A stretch of DNA of 64,000 nucleotides from Shinisaurus crocodilurus (GCA_021292165.1 CM037878.1:188045118-188109117), one strand, 5' to 3'. Shown: positions 30,728 through 41,069, counted from the stretch's first letter. Translations and numbers: made by a program. The notes: generated by a model from the letters alone, not told the origin.

Positions 30728-30901
30728 AGGGCCAAAACAGATAGGACGTTAAATCTGGGTCTGGCAGCTACATAATTTTTTAAATTCTAACTCTAGAGTA
30801 GATGCAGGAACCTGATCTGGATCAGGGCCCCTGTGTCTACAATAGAGTAAAGATGAAGTTACTGCTAGACACAGATTTAAAGCAATGTTTGTTTTGGCTC
30901 T
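30728..30901. mobile_element. 174-bp palindromic MITE (AGGGCCAAAACAGAT family)
   Basis: AGGGCCAAAACAGATAGGAC at the left end is mirrored by TGTTTGTTTTGGCTCT at the right. Inside, TTAAATCTGGGTCTGGCAG pairs with CTGCTAGACACAGATTTAA. A relative is at 54375-54598. No clear target duplication was found. Confidence 0.7.
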
Positions 30902-30929
30902 GACGTACGCACATTTTTTATCAAAACTG

Positions 30930-31106
30930 CAGTGGAGGCTGCTGGCTCCAATGTCAGCGGGGTTGTGTATCTGCTCCGAATTTTACTCCAAACTTTTAAG
31001 GAGCTATCCATGGTACCAAACCTATTTTGGGGATAGGGTTCGACACCATGGATAGCTCCTTAAAAGTTTGGAGTAATATCCGGAGCAGATACACCAGCCT
31101 CCACTG
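30930..31106. mobile_element. 177-bp hAT-like MITE (CAGTGGAGGCTG family) with perfect 8-bp target duplication
   Basis: It begins CAGTGGAGGCTGCTGG and ends CCAGCCTCCACTG. CAAAACTG flanks both sides exactly (30922-30929 and 31107-31114). Both arms contain GGAGCTATCCATGG or its inverse and CCAAACTTTTAAGG or its inverse, so the whole element is one long hairpin. It is the best-preserved member of the family in this window. Confidence 0.95.
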
Positions 31107-32567
31107 CAAAACTGTGTTATGTGTCCTCTTCTGTCCTCTTTTGTGGCAATGTGCAAGTGCTGGCTACCCTACGCTGGGAGGAGGGAAGGACCATCATGCC
31201 CCCTTGCAAGTTTTTACTGGGCCCAGAGAAAGGATGCTTGGGAAGTGCACATAGTAGTTCATGCCAGAAGTGGCAGCTTCATCATGAGACCAGCACAAAA
31301 TCCCAGAAAGGAAGCACATGCTGCACACATACGAACGGGACAGGCTTTTGGGGGCTGGTGTGACTTCAAGTGCTCCCCTTCCTAATATTACGAGATGCTT
31401 TCTTTTAATTTATTATTTAGGAGTTCCTTCTGAAGGTGGCACTGCAGGTGTGCTGTAATCGTGCAAAGCTGATAATGCCCCAATTTCCGTACAATATAGT
31501 TGATTGATATTCAAAACGATATTCTTTAGTCAGGAAAAATGCAGCCACTCTGACAGTACAACAGCGATGCAAGTTTCATGAGGAATAAAAACAAGATTTA
31601 GATGCTTCCCAGTGAGACCAGCTTAATTATTTACTTTCAGCCTTACCCAAAAAATCAAAAATATAAAAAAATGTGATGTGTGTGTTCAACAGCATCAAGA
31701 CAATGCATAAATAAGGAGAATAAATCTGTACTGCAAATAGTGCTTTTTCTCATCTTTTTGGCCGAGGAATAAACATTAAAAACGTAGTTCATAGCATTGG
31801 AGGATTAAATGGAGCTGAGACCATCCCTGCTACCCACTAGAAAAAGTACGGTACATTTTACAGGTGACCTCTATCAGAAGGAAATCTGCCTTTTCTTGCT
31901 GCTTTTAGTGTAACAGCATGAAAACAAAGTGAATTCCCAATATATTCATTACACTGGTGTGATGGGGCAAACCCATCCCACTCTGAACCCATGACATGGG
32001 AATTGCATTCACTCAACTCATAAACCTGGAGGTCTTCCATGTTCTCCCAGCAGAAATGAAGGAAATTCTGCAGGGGAAACCTCAACATTATTGCAAGGAG
32101 ACAGCCCAGCAGAACCTCTCCAAATCCTGGCAGAAGCAGGCATCATCTGAAAAGGGGGTCAGGCCCCAGAGAGAGAAAGAGAGATCAGAGAGAAGCACCA
32201 GTCGCTTTGGGAGGAAGAACCAAAGGATGGTGCTACTGTCATCCAGTTGCAACTCTTTGACTTTCTTCCATGGAAAACATATCCCTCTCATCCCTTTGGT
32301 TTGTGGTGAAAAGTAATCGACAACAGTCTTCTGGATCACAGCCCTGTCCCTGTCCCTTATAGTAATCAGTGGGAGTCATTGCCTTCTAGTTGAGAGGCAG
32401 AGTTTGCATGAATATTTTTAGGAGTCAAAGAGAATCCTCACCTTACCTAAATGCACACACGGTGCACTGCATGGGGGAACCCAGCAGCATGGCCAAGAGA
32501 CATCTCAGGGAATTAGCAGCATATATGTATATAATGATGACACACTAGTCAGGGTTTTGATCTAGAT
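31107..32567. other. Unassigned DNA, apparently single-copy
   Basis: No gene or repeat is recognised. Open frames here are short and without known motifs. ATCAGGGTTTTGATCT is duplicated in tandem at about 32548-32580, at the edge of the next element. Confidence 0.45.
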
Positions 32568-32911
32568 CAGGGTTTTGATCTTCTTTCAGCTCAAGGGCTG
32601 AATTCCATTTTGGAGCAGCTCTTGGGGGGTGTATTCAAGTGGTGGGCGGGGCCAAAGGCAAAAGAGGGTGGAACCAAAATACTAGAATATTTTACTTTAA
32701 AGCTCTTACTTCCAGGAACTAGGCCTTGGGAGAGGCACCTCAATCTGTTAGAATGGGGGGGGGGGAGAGAGAGATGTGCCAATGCCGGGAAACCACTACC
32801 AAAAGATCATTGCTCGGGGAAAGGGGTGTGGTCTTCTGGTGAACCCCAGAGGACTGGATTGGGACCTCATGGACCAGATTTGGCTTGTGGGCCTGAGGTT
32901 CAACACTCCTT
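32568..32911 (+). mobile_element. hAT-like MITE (CAGGGGTGGGGAA family), nearly complete
   Basis: It has the family motifs in order: CAAGGGCTGAATTCCATTTT, GTGGTGGGCGGGGCCAAAGG, GGAACTAGGCCTTGGGAGAG, GGAAAGGGGTGTGGTCTTCT and GGGCCTGAGGTTCAACACTC. The flanks ATCTAGAT and CTCTAGAC match at 6 of 8 bases, a possible decayed target duplication. Confidence 0.7.
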
Positions 32912-33164
32912 CTCTAGACGTTTGCAGTTCAGTAATAAAACCAAAATACAAAAACTGATCAGTAGCAGTGGATTTTGCTTTATCCTATCGGCTTTTTAGA
33001 CATTCTCTCTGATCTCTCCTCTACAGGCACTTGCTAGTTCTCTCAGTCCAGCATCAGCTGTCTGTGTTCTGGCATGAGACTGTACTGGTTTCTCAAGCCT
33101 GAGTCCTGGTTCTTTGTTTGTCTTTGAAAGTCAAAGCATATAGTTTCCCCACCCCCCAAGTTGC

Positions 33165-34109
33165 ACAGGGTTCAGACTTCAGACAACATGATCACCCACA
33201 CTTAAGGGCACAGTATGGGTTGCGTGTGGGTGGTTGTTGAACCGTGGATTGTTGAAATGTGGGTTACTGTGTTGTCTGAACCCAGCTGCCCTAACAAGCC
33301 ATGGCTTGTTAACCATGGAAAGGCCATGAAGAGAACTCATGGTTTGTTGTTGGGTTATGGGCTGCATTAATAGAAGTATAGCTTCCAAATCGCGTGAAGT
33401 GACAATTCCCCTTTACTCAGCACTGGTTAGGCCTCATCTTGAGTACTGCGTCCAGTTCTGGGCACCACACTTTAAGAAGGATGTAGACAGACAGGAGAGG
33501 GTTCAGAGGAGGGCAACAAAGATGACAAAGGGACTGGAAACAAGGCCCTATGAGGAGAGACTGAAATAACTGGGCATGTTTAGCCTTCAGAACAGGAGAC
33601 TGAGGGGAGATATGATAGCACTCTTCCAGTACTTGAAGGGTTGTCACAAAGAGGAGGGCCAGGATCTCTTCTCGATCATTCCAGTTTGCAGGACATGGAA
33701 TAATGGGCTCAAGTTACAGGAACCCAGATTCCACCTAAACATCAGGAAAAATTTCCTTACTGTTAGAGCAATAAGACAATGGAACCAACTACCTAGGGAG
33801 GTGGTGGGCTCTCCCACTCTGGAGGCATTCAAGGTGCAGCTGGATAGCCATCTGACAGGAATGCTTTGACTTGGATTCCTGCACTGAGCAGGGGGTTGGA
33901 CTCGATGGCCTTATAGGCCCCTTCCAACTCTACTTTTCTATGATTCTATGATATGACCTATGGGTTGCTCACCATGGTTTGTTATCTCAGCTGGGTTCAG
34001 ACCACACAATAACCCATGTTTCAACAACAACCCATGCTTCAACAACAACCCACACTCAACCCATATGGAACCCCTGAGTGTGGGTTATCGTGTTGTCTGA
34101 ACCCAGCCA
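33165..34109. mobile_element. Palindromic element (GGGTTCAGACAAC family), split by CR1
   Basis: The left part (33165-33360) has GACAACATGATCACCCACAC, GTTGTTGAACCGTGGATTG and CAAGCCATGGCTTGTTAACC. The right part (33953-34109) has CACCATGGTTTGTTA, AACAACCCACACTCAACCC and GTGTTGTCTGAACCCAGCCA. Together they give the same inverted architecture as 17290-17682. Confidence 0.75.
33361..33952 (+). mobile_element. CR1 LINE 3' end nested in a palindromic element
   Basis: The plus strand encodes the end of the CR1 reverse-transcriptase protein: [40 protein letters not shown], one stop, then LGMFSLQNRRLRGDMIALFQ, ... HLNIRKNFLTVRAIRQWNQL, PREVVGSPTLEAFKVQLDSH. The 3' end is GCACTGAGCAGGGGGTTGGA, ... CCTTCCAACTCTACTTTTCT and the typical ATTCTATGAT terminal repeat. 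The interior of the palindromic element resumes on both sides. Confidence 0.93.
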
Positions 34110-34579
34110 CTGTGTGTGACTGGTGGCCTCAGAGAGGCCTGTGTATCAGACCCATCCATTAAGTTAAATGCGGACAAGATGAGCACTGCAAAGAGCATAC
34201 ACATCTGCATCAACCACGCACGTGGATCTCCTTTGTGGGATCAGGGTGACAGTGGTCACTTTATAGGTTAGATCTGGTAACAACACCCTAAAACTTTGCT
34301 TATAAATTTCACAGACCACAGAGGTTAATTTCTTGCTAGATTAGGTCCAAGTTTAAGGCATGACAGGTTTTCTAAAGGAATATAGAAAAGTATGTGGTGA
34401 TGAGTGGTGATGAGTGGTGGAAGTGGGGCTGGCCAGAGGGCCACCATCAGTGAGAGCGGCAACTGAAGGGGAGGGGCTGCATGCCCTTACCAGTGACTAT
34501 CCCTTAGTGGTGGCAGGGACAGTGGGTGGTCCAGGTGGGAATTTATTCATTCATTCCTCTTATGACGTTTCTATTACAG
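34110..34579. other. Unassigned DNA
   Basis: Nothing is recognised apart from a short GTGATGAGTG tandem near 34395-34420. Confidence 0.4.
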
Positions 34580-34755
34580 CAGGGCTGTTGAACATGATGC
34601 CCGTGGGCCAAATCCAACCTGACTGGGTTCCCAAACTGGCCCTCCCCAGATGACCATGTGCTTTGCCCATGCCCCATCAACTTTCCCAGACTACTGATTG
34701 TTTGGTGGTTTTCTGGCTTTTGTGTGTGTTTTCCCCCATTCTAATAGTTTTTTAA

Positions 34756-35137
34756 ATTATTTATTTATTTATTTTAAAAAAATATTTCTATAAAAATAAA
34801 AACACAAAACATAAAATGATAATTACCAAAACTAAAATGGAATTCCAAATTTTTCTAAAGCAAATATAAGTAACAAATAGTTTCTCTAATCAATTATCAA
34901 AACAGAAAAGTTCTTTTTTCTATTGTCACAAATTTATCTTATTCTTATTCTTTTTTCTACTGTCACCAATTTATCCTCTTATTATTCTACAAAACCCACA
35001 GATAAACAAATCATTTTTTTCTAATCCCTGCAAAAAGTCAATTAGAGGTTTCCACTCAGCGGTAAGCGTAGATGTTGTCTTTTCTCTAATTAATGACGTA
35101 AGTTTGGCCATCTCCACCATCTTGACCAACCATTTTT
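34756..35137 (-). mobile_element. L1 LINE 3' end with about 19-bp target duplication
   Basis: The minus strand translates at its start as MAKLTSLIREKT...LTAEWKPLIDFLQ, the typical last segment of L1 ORF2 (W-K-P-hydrophobic-D-F). An AT-rich 3' UTR and an AAATAAATAAAT tail follow. The flanks 34736-34755 and 35138-35156 both read CCATTCTAA(T/A)AGTTTTT(T)AA, a target-site duplication of the size normal for L1. Only about 380 bases of the element remain. Confidence 0.75.
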
Positions 35138-35518
35138 CCATTCTAAAAGTTTTTAATGGCTTAGTTACTGGCAGTAAGAGCTTGGAGTTAAAATATGCTG
35201 GTAATTTTGGGCCCGCCCCCTTTGCCTTTGGTCCCTCCTACTGCTAGGATGCAGCCGCCAAGAAGCAGGGATGGGGACTTGGACTCGAGGACTCGACTCG
35301 TGAGTCGGACTGAGTCCCCCCTCTGACTCAACTCGGACTCGAGTCCCAATATTTTTAATGGGACTCGAGACTCGACTCGGGACTCGAGACCAAGGACTCT
35401 TCAACATCCCTGGGCTGTGCCAGAAGGAGTGGAGAGAGTGTGGTTGCCGGCGAAGAGCACATGGAAGCGAGGTGTGCCACTGCTCGGCCACTATGGACGG
35501 CTACCAGGAGTGCAGCCC

Positions 35519-35748
35519 CAACAGTGTGTCAAGATTTATTTTGATTGATGTGTTGCGTACTTGGGAGAGGCAGAAGAAGGACCTGAGATTACTCTGTGTG
35601 GCTGCTCTGAGTGTGTTTCTGGTTCCAGCAAGTTCATCACCAGTGAAGCGGGTGTTCAGTGAGGGTGGAATTGTGATGAGATCTCACCATTCCAATGGGG
35701 GCCAAACATTTAGAAAAAATCATGTTCCTCAAATGCAACATGGATAAG
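35519..35748 (+). pseudogene. hAT transposase C-terminal dimerisation domain, broken
   Basis: The plus strand reads DVLRTWERQKKDLRLLCVAA, then LSVFLVPASSSPVKRVFSEG and GIVMRSHHS. After a frame change it reads HLEKIMFLKCNMD. This is the conserved hAT-family C-terminal (dimerisation) region: hydrophobic helix, PASS-x-P-V-x-R-V-F-S, then the L-x-F-L-K-C-N end. The zinc-finger BED and catalytic domains are absent from the element, so it is not autonomous. A domesticated host gene is unlikely because of the frame change and the intact transposon ends around it. Confidence 0.85.
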
Positions 35749-36147
35749 CTCCAGCCAGCCCCTTCCACAGTGGTCTGTCCAAGGTGACAACAGATTCTGA
35801 CTTACTTAACATAACTCTGACTTACTGGATGTGACGTTGCCTTCCTGAATGTGACTCTGTGACTCTGCGACTCTGTACCTGAGGTGACTCTGCCCCAGAG
35901 ATGGGGACTTGGACTCCAGGACTCGACTCGTGAGTCAGACTGAGTCCCCCCTCTGACTCAAGTCAGACTCGAGTCCCAATATTTTTGATGGGACTCGAGA
36001 CTCGACTCGGGACTCGAGACCAAGGACTCGTGTTCCAAAATCGTGTTCCTCAAATGCAACATGGATAGGTTTTAGGAAGTACAGCAAGTTTATTTTTTAA
36101 AATCGTTTTTCTAAAATGCAACCTTTCAGACATTTTGGGTTTGGCTG

Positions 36148-36330
36148 CCTCTGCCTGCCTGTCTGGGGTTCCCAGCCTCCTCTGCCTGCCTGGTCCCTTC
36201 TTGACCAGTTCAACAGCTGAATTGTCCAAGACAAACACCTCTGCCTGCCTGCTTTGGGGTTCCCTGCCTCCTCTGCCTGCCTGGTTATTTTGGGTTTTTC
36301 TGCCTGGTTTGTTCTTGCCAAAATCAGTTG
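36148..36330. repeat. 90-bp tandem repeat, about two units, inside the hAT element
   Basis: CCTCTGCCTGCCTG starts at 36148 and again at 36238, giving a period of 90. Each unit also holds GGGGTTCCC and GCCTCCTCTGCCTGCCTGGT. The other copy of this transposon has one more unit (63020-63250). Confidence 0.85.
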
Positions 36331-36632
36331 CAGAGTTTTGAAATAAAAAGGCACACTTGTGCCTAGAATTTATTTAAACCACACATCTGAAGTAGCCTTA
36401 TTTTGTTGGGAAAAACCCCCATTGATTTTAATAGGGACTCGTGGAGTCTGCTTTGGGAGTGACTTGTGACTCGTGAGTCACCATTTTGGACCAAGGACTC
36501 GGACTCGAGACTCGGGTCCAAAGACTCGTGACTCGACTCGTGACTTGAGACCAAGGACTCTTCAACATCCCTGCCAAGAAGTCTCCGCAACTGAATTTGT
36601 CCCTTGGACTGAGAAAGGACCGACAATCCTAG

Positions 36633-37163
36633 CCCTACTGAGGCGTTCCCGGCGCGTGTTACTTCAGCATGAGAAGAAGGGGAGCGTGCTCGCACCACCC
36701 CTCTCCCTCGTTGTTGCACACTCATCGCCCTCTGTATGTGGAGGGCGACTTTGTGAAAGGGAGAGCCTTCTTTATCCACTGGGACTCTCTTTCTGCTCTG
36801 GAATGCTGGATAATCAGTGTCCCTGGATCATGTGGAGAGCTCCCATGAATAGAGGAGGGTCTTCTCTTCAAAAAGTCGCCCTCCATGTGCAGAGGGCAAA
36901 GAGGGCAATGACAGAGGGGCTGAGGCTAGTGTGTTCACCTCCTTGCGACACACTTCAGGAATGCCTCAATAGGGCTGCTGTCCTACAGAAATCCTGGGCT
37001 TTTAAAAACCTGTAGATAGCCTCTGCATATCCTTCGTATGAATGCACAGAAAATGCATTTTGCTTACCCGATTAATATTTTTCTCCATACCTTTGGAAGC
37101 ATTTTAAAATATATATTTTTTGCATTGAATACAGAAGCATTCCATAGCAATATACCATGATGG

Positions 37164-37222
<59 letters not shown>

Positions 37223-38926
37223 GCATCTAAACGCAAGAGATACCTAGATTTGCTGCCAGCATGAAACTTGTGTTCATTTAAAAAATCAGTCCTTCCAGTA
37301 GGGGGGTGTAGAATCCCAGTTTCAGATTTGCAGGAGCGGCACGGCATAAACGAAACAGAAATGCAGCAATGTAACAGTCACAAGGAAAAGGCGGGCGAGA
37401 GAAGAGAAGCTGGTCTCAAGAATTACGGAGCCTGCGTGGCTGTAAAACTGTTTCACTGCTTGTAGCCTGAATAAATTAGGACGCTGAACACTGTTCAGCT
37501 AAATGGCTGGTGTATGCCCACCAAACACCCAAAATGAATCTGTTTGAACAACAAAGTAATGCAATTAATATGTAATTTAGGAAGCAGAGGACAACTATAT
37601 TTCGTCCCCAATCATCAAAAATCAGAGCTGCTGAATATCACATTTCTGTTTTGTAGCATTCTGTACCGCATTGTTACACAAAAGGCAAACAATATTTTTT
37701 TAAAACAGACTGGCCACGTGATCCATAGAAATTAGTGCTTAACTCTGTGTTGGCTTGTGACCAGTGAGCTGTTTTTAAAAAAGAACACAACATAAAGAGT
37801 GAGTGGGGGCACTGATTTGTCAAAGAGCTGCTGGTCTGATAGAAGAGATTATTTTAAAGAACAGATACACCACCACCACCACACACACAGTAAACCAGGA
37901 ATGACTCAGACCTTCTCACAGGGGGAACATGGCATAACAATTCAAAGAGAAATTGGGAGTCATAGCCTGCTGTTATCTCTAATTAGGATGATTCTGGCAT
38001 TGTTCCATTTAAGCCAGCAAGAAACCTTCCACTCCAAGTCAGCCATTCTCTCTCTCTCTTCCCGAGAAAACTGCAGCAATGTGTGTCCCCTGTATGCGTG
38101 CCTGTGCCTGCTTGAGCTATGCAAAGCAAATGTTCTTTGTTGCAATGCTATTGCAGTTGGGGGGAAATGCTTCATTATCCAGCGTGACTAAATTCCACGG
38201 ATTTTTTTTTTTTTTTAAAAAAAATCAGACACAATGAAAGGTGGGGATTAAAACGTGTCCCTTTGCAAATCAGAAATAGCCTGGAGCTCTTTAAAGTGAG
38301 GGAAGACCCTGCCACATACTTAGGATAGCTTGGTTATTTTGCCTACCATTGCGTTGAGGTGCCCCAGACCACAACATAACCTGAGGAAAAACAGCAGAGA
38401 GCAGCCATTCACCTTTCACATTTGCATTCGTTTTAGCGGGAGCTGCTTCTCTGAGTCCATTACACGTTACTCGGAGGTGTAGTGGAGCCAGGCGCATGGG
38501 GTTGAAGTGCTGGCAGCTTTTGAATAGCAGGGATGATTACATTTTCTGCCACCCCCTCAGATTTCCCTGTTCCCTCCGAGTTTAGCTGTAATCCTCACCG
38601 TAGGTGGGGAGAAATGGATTTCCCACTTACAGTATATTGTTGCCCCGAGCTATCCCTTTGTAATGCAGAGTATTTTGGGGCAGCTTGGTCTTGAATGGGC
38701 AACTAAGACCCATTAGCTTTGCAAAAGACCTGCTGCTGGTGGAGATGAAAACTGCTAGGACTGGTTTGTCGGTATGGATCAACACAGCTGCCTGCATTTT
38801 TGGACTCTCCTTGGCGTCAGCTATGGGGACTGTCACGATGTGCATCTGTGCTTCAAAATTTACCGCTGCACTAAATGATGCTGAGTTCTAGCTGGCCCAG
38901 AATGGAGAACTAGACCAGAGGGCAGA
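36633..38926. other. Unassigned DNA, mostly single-copy-looking
   Basis: No gene is recognised. There is a long ATT/TTA microsatellite at 37164-37222 (about 20 units) and a T/A homopolymer junction near 38202-38225. Possible conserved non-coding sequence cannot be judged without alignment to other species. Confidence 0.45.
37164..37222. repeat. (ATT)n microsatellite
   Basis: About 20 perfect TTA/ATT units. Confidence 0.95.
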
Positions 38927-39540
38927 TTTTATTTATTTATTTATTTATTTATCACATTTATATCCCACCTGTCTTCCGTCATGGAACTCAAGGTGGCTAC
39001 ATGGGATTCCCAGGTGGTCTCTCTCCCCTCCAAGCACTGACCAGACCCAGCCCTGCTTAGCTTCAGCATGGTGCCCGCCTCATGTGCCTTCAGACCATAC
39101 CCTAGGACAGTGATGGCGAACCTATGGCACGCGTGCCACAGCTGGCACGCAGGGACCTCTCTGTGGGCACTCGAGCCATTGGTCGTCAGATCGCGAAAAG
39201 ACCGTCCCCTTCTGCATTCAGCATCAGGTTTCCATAGTAATTCTTCTCCACTCGTTCCTCGCTGGCCTCCACAGGCAGGCACACTCCAACATCTCCACCC
39301 CCAGAAGCGGACTGCGCAGGCACCTAGCCCTCCTTCTAAATGAACGGACAGCTCAGAAGCACAGCGCGCCCGGTGAAGAGCCATGCCCTGAGACAGAGCG
39401 GGGCGCGATTAGCTAGTGCCCCCTCCTCCTTCCTGCCAAATTTAAGGCACTTTGAAATAAATAAGTTGGTTTAGTGTTGCAGTTTGGGCACTCGGCTCAA
39501 AAAGGTTCGCCATCACTGCCCTAGGACCATGTTACAAAAA
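38927..39540 (-). mobile_element. 5S-rRNA-derived SINE with Sauria-like tail, interrupted by a hAT MITE
   Basis: On the minus strand it reads GAAGCTAAGCAGGGCTGG, then GTCTGGTCAGTGCTTGGAGG and GGAGAGACCACCTGGGAAT. These are the A box, intermediate element and C-box part of 5S rRNA. The tail follows: CACCTTGAGTTCCATGACGG, AAGACAGGTGGGATATAAAT, GTGATAAATAAATAAATAAA. This tail resembles that of Sauria SINEs (CCGCCTTGGGTTCC... GGTATAAAT). The 5' part of the head is decayed and is split by the element at 39108-39518. A lizard SINE with a 5S head and Sauria tail has been described; whether this is that family needs a search. Confidence 0.75.
39108..39518. mobile_element. 411-bp hAT MITE (SPIN-like) with perfect 8-bp target duplication
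   Basis: It begins CAGTGATGGCGAACCTATGG and ends AGGTTCGCCATCACTG, giving 15-16 bp terminal inverted repeats. CCCTAGGA is exact on both sides (39100-39107 and 39519-39526). The ends and the subterminal GGCACGCGTGCC palindrome recall the SPIN family of hAT transposons, which spread horizontally among tetrapods. This is from memory and needs a search. No transposase domain is recognised inside, so it is non-autonomous. Confidence 0.88.
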
Positions 39541-40564
39541 TGCAGGGCTGTACTGAATCTACGCACCTAGTTTTGCTTTTGCAAGGGTAAAAAAGTGTTT
39601 CCTATTTTCAACCATGTTTCGAATGTTCTCATTGTATCGATGCTGTTAGGCACACCTTTTTTCCTCTGGTGGCTTCTTCTCGGTCAGTAGTACCATTCCC
39701 CTTCTCCTTCTTTGATAGGTATATTCTTATATTGTTCCTATCTGGGATGTGTGTGTGTGTTGGGGGGAAGCATATAGTATCACTGCATTAAAAGTTAAGT
39801 CACAACTTCTGATATCCTGCCCATAATCAGAACTAGTAATAAATGGAGTTTGGCAGTGGGCCTTCACTGAGGATTCAGGTGAAGGAATGGGGGCTGTGAG
39901 TATGTGTGAATAATTGGCACAACGAGGCAGAGCAACAACCCATGAGAGTGACAACTCAACATCAGCAGAACAATCGGCTACTGGTACACTCACAATATAA
40001 AGCTATTGGTACCAAATACAAGTTCTTAACTGGTAAAATGAGAGGGCCTCATGTACAAATTTGGCTCCTAGACCTCTGGCCACAGACATTTCATCCTTGC
40101 CTATTTGGTTCACTCTCTAAGGATGTATGAGAAATTCGTTGCAGTACATTTTTGATCAGGATTTTACCCAGTTCACACACCTGCTTCTGGACTGAACACA
40201 GACTCGAATGCAATTTGCAGTCAAAGTCCATACATTTCAGAGCTTGCAATGTGATTCACGGACCCCCAAAAATCCATTCAACAACATGTGTACATTTGAA
40301 AAATGCACATGAAAAATGCATACTCTTGAAAAATGTGCACAAATGTGCTTTAACCAATGGGAGGAGAATGCGTGCATTTCAAAGATGTGCACAATTGATG
40401 TGTACATTTGGAAAAAATACAGATGAAAATATGCACGGATTTTCATGTGGAAAGAAAAAAACAAAGCTTTCAATCTGATATGGACGTGAGGCAGAGAGCG
40501 AGCTTCGAGATGGAATTCAGAGAACTTTGGTGAGCTTGCGTTTTGTTGATTTGCACATGGATTC
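39541..40564. other. Unassigned DNA, with an AAATGCACAT-rich stretch
   Basis: A TG run is at about 39748-39762. The part at 40140-40560 repeats words such as GAAAAATGCACATG and TGTGCACAA, like 8900-9280 and 14600-15025. No gene is recognised. Confidence 0.35.
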
Positions 40565-40725
40565 ATAGGATCATAGAGTTGGAAGGGGCCTACAAGGCCA
40601 TCGAGTCCAACCCCCTAACTCTGCCTCCTCACCCAATTGCCCCTCAGCAGACAACTCCCAGATCCCTAATATTCCTACCCCTCTGTCTCATCCTGTGCAT
40701 GATCACTCTTCCTATGAGTGTGGGG
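40565..40725 (-). mobile_element. CR1 LINE 3' end
   Basis: In reverse orientation the plus strand reads TCATAGGATCATAGAGTTGG, then AAGGGGCCTACAAGGCCATC and GAGTCCAACCCCCTAACTCT. This is the standard CR1 3' terminus. A short upstream portion follows. Confidence 0.85.
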
Positions 40726-40905
40726 TAATGGCTGGATCGTTGGGTTCAGTTGTGGGCAACCACCGTTCAAGTCCTTGTTTAGCTATGAAATTTCCCGGGT
40801 GCCTCGGGCCCATTGTCTCTTAAGCTAGCCTACCTCTCACAAGGCTGAAACATGACCCTGAAGCCCACAGAAGAAGGGTGGGATGCAGACATCATCAATA
40901 TAAAA
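40726..40905 (+). mobile_element. Old diverged Sauria-like SINE
   Basis: The order of features fits a SINE of this type: GGGTAATGGCTGGATCGTTG, CCGTTCAAGTCC (B-box-like), TTAGCTATGAAATTTCCCGG, CTAGCCTACCTCTCACAAGG and AGAAGGGTGGGAT. Divergence is high, so the family is uncertain. Confidence 0.5.
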
Positions 40906-40981
40906 ACACATGAATGGAATGGTCCACTTGGACCCATCACCATCTCCACCACTACTTCCTCAGAAAAAAAGCTACATTAAC

Positions 40982-41044
40982 AGCTCGATCCTATACATGT
41001 CTACTCAAAAGACATGTATAAGTGAGTATAGGTTTGCAGCCTGG
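40982..41044. repeat. Fragment of a CCTATACATGTCTACTCA palindromic repeat
   Basis: GATCCTATACATGTCTACTC and the inverted GTGAGTATAGG are arms of the same family as 53387-53525. The centre is deleted. Confidence 0.5.
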
Positions 41045-41069
41045 AAAAGTTTATCCCAAGACTTTAGGC

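Larger units (their letters stand above)
35266..36573 (+). mobile_element. 1308-bp hAT transposon remnant with perfect 8-bp target duplication
   Basis: The ends CAGGGATGGGGACTTGGACT and CTCTTCAACATCCCTG share an 8-base inverted terminus (CAGGGATG/CATCCCTG). Identical CCAAGAAG lies on both sides (35258-35265 and 36574-36581). Dense copies of ACTCGAG, ACTCGTGAGTC and ACTCGACTCG lie just inside both ends and around 35890-36040. These are the sort of subterminal repeats that bind hAT transposases. The interior has a piece of transposase (35519-35748) and a 90-bp tandem repeat. An internal CATCCCTG at 35405-35412 closes a 147-bp mini-element with the left end. A related copy is at 62629-63543. Confidence 0.92.
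34580..36632 (-). mobile_element. hAT-like MITE (CAGGGGTGGGGAA family) hosting an L1 end and a hAT transposon
   Basis: In reverse orientation the three MITE pieces are 34580-34755 (GTGGGCCAAATCCAACC..., CATTCTAATAGTTTTTTAA), 35138-35265 (TTAGTTACTGGCAGTAAGAG, GGGCCCGCCCCCTTTGCC) and 36574-36632 (AACTGAATTTGTCCC...). They follow the order of the complete minus-strand copy at 6488-6796. This is the oldest layer of the block. Confidence 0.75.

Noticed and set aside
35519..35748. Domesticated hAT (ZBED-type) gene
   Set aside because: A frame change breaks it, the N-terminal domains are missing, and the transposon ends and target duplication are intact around it.
35266..36040. CRISPR-like array from regularly repeated ACTCGAG words
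   Set aside because: The spacing is irregular, units are short, and the location at transposon ends explains them. CRISPR is not expected in a vertebrate.
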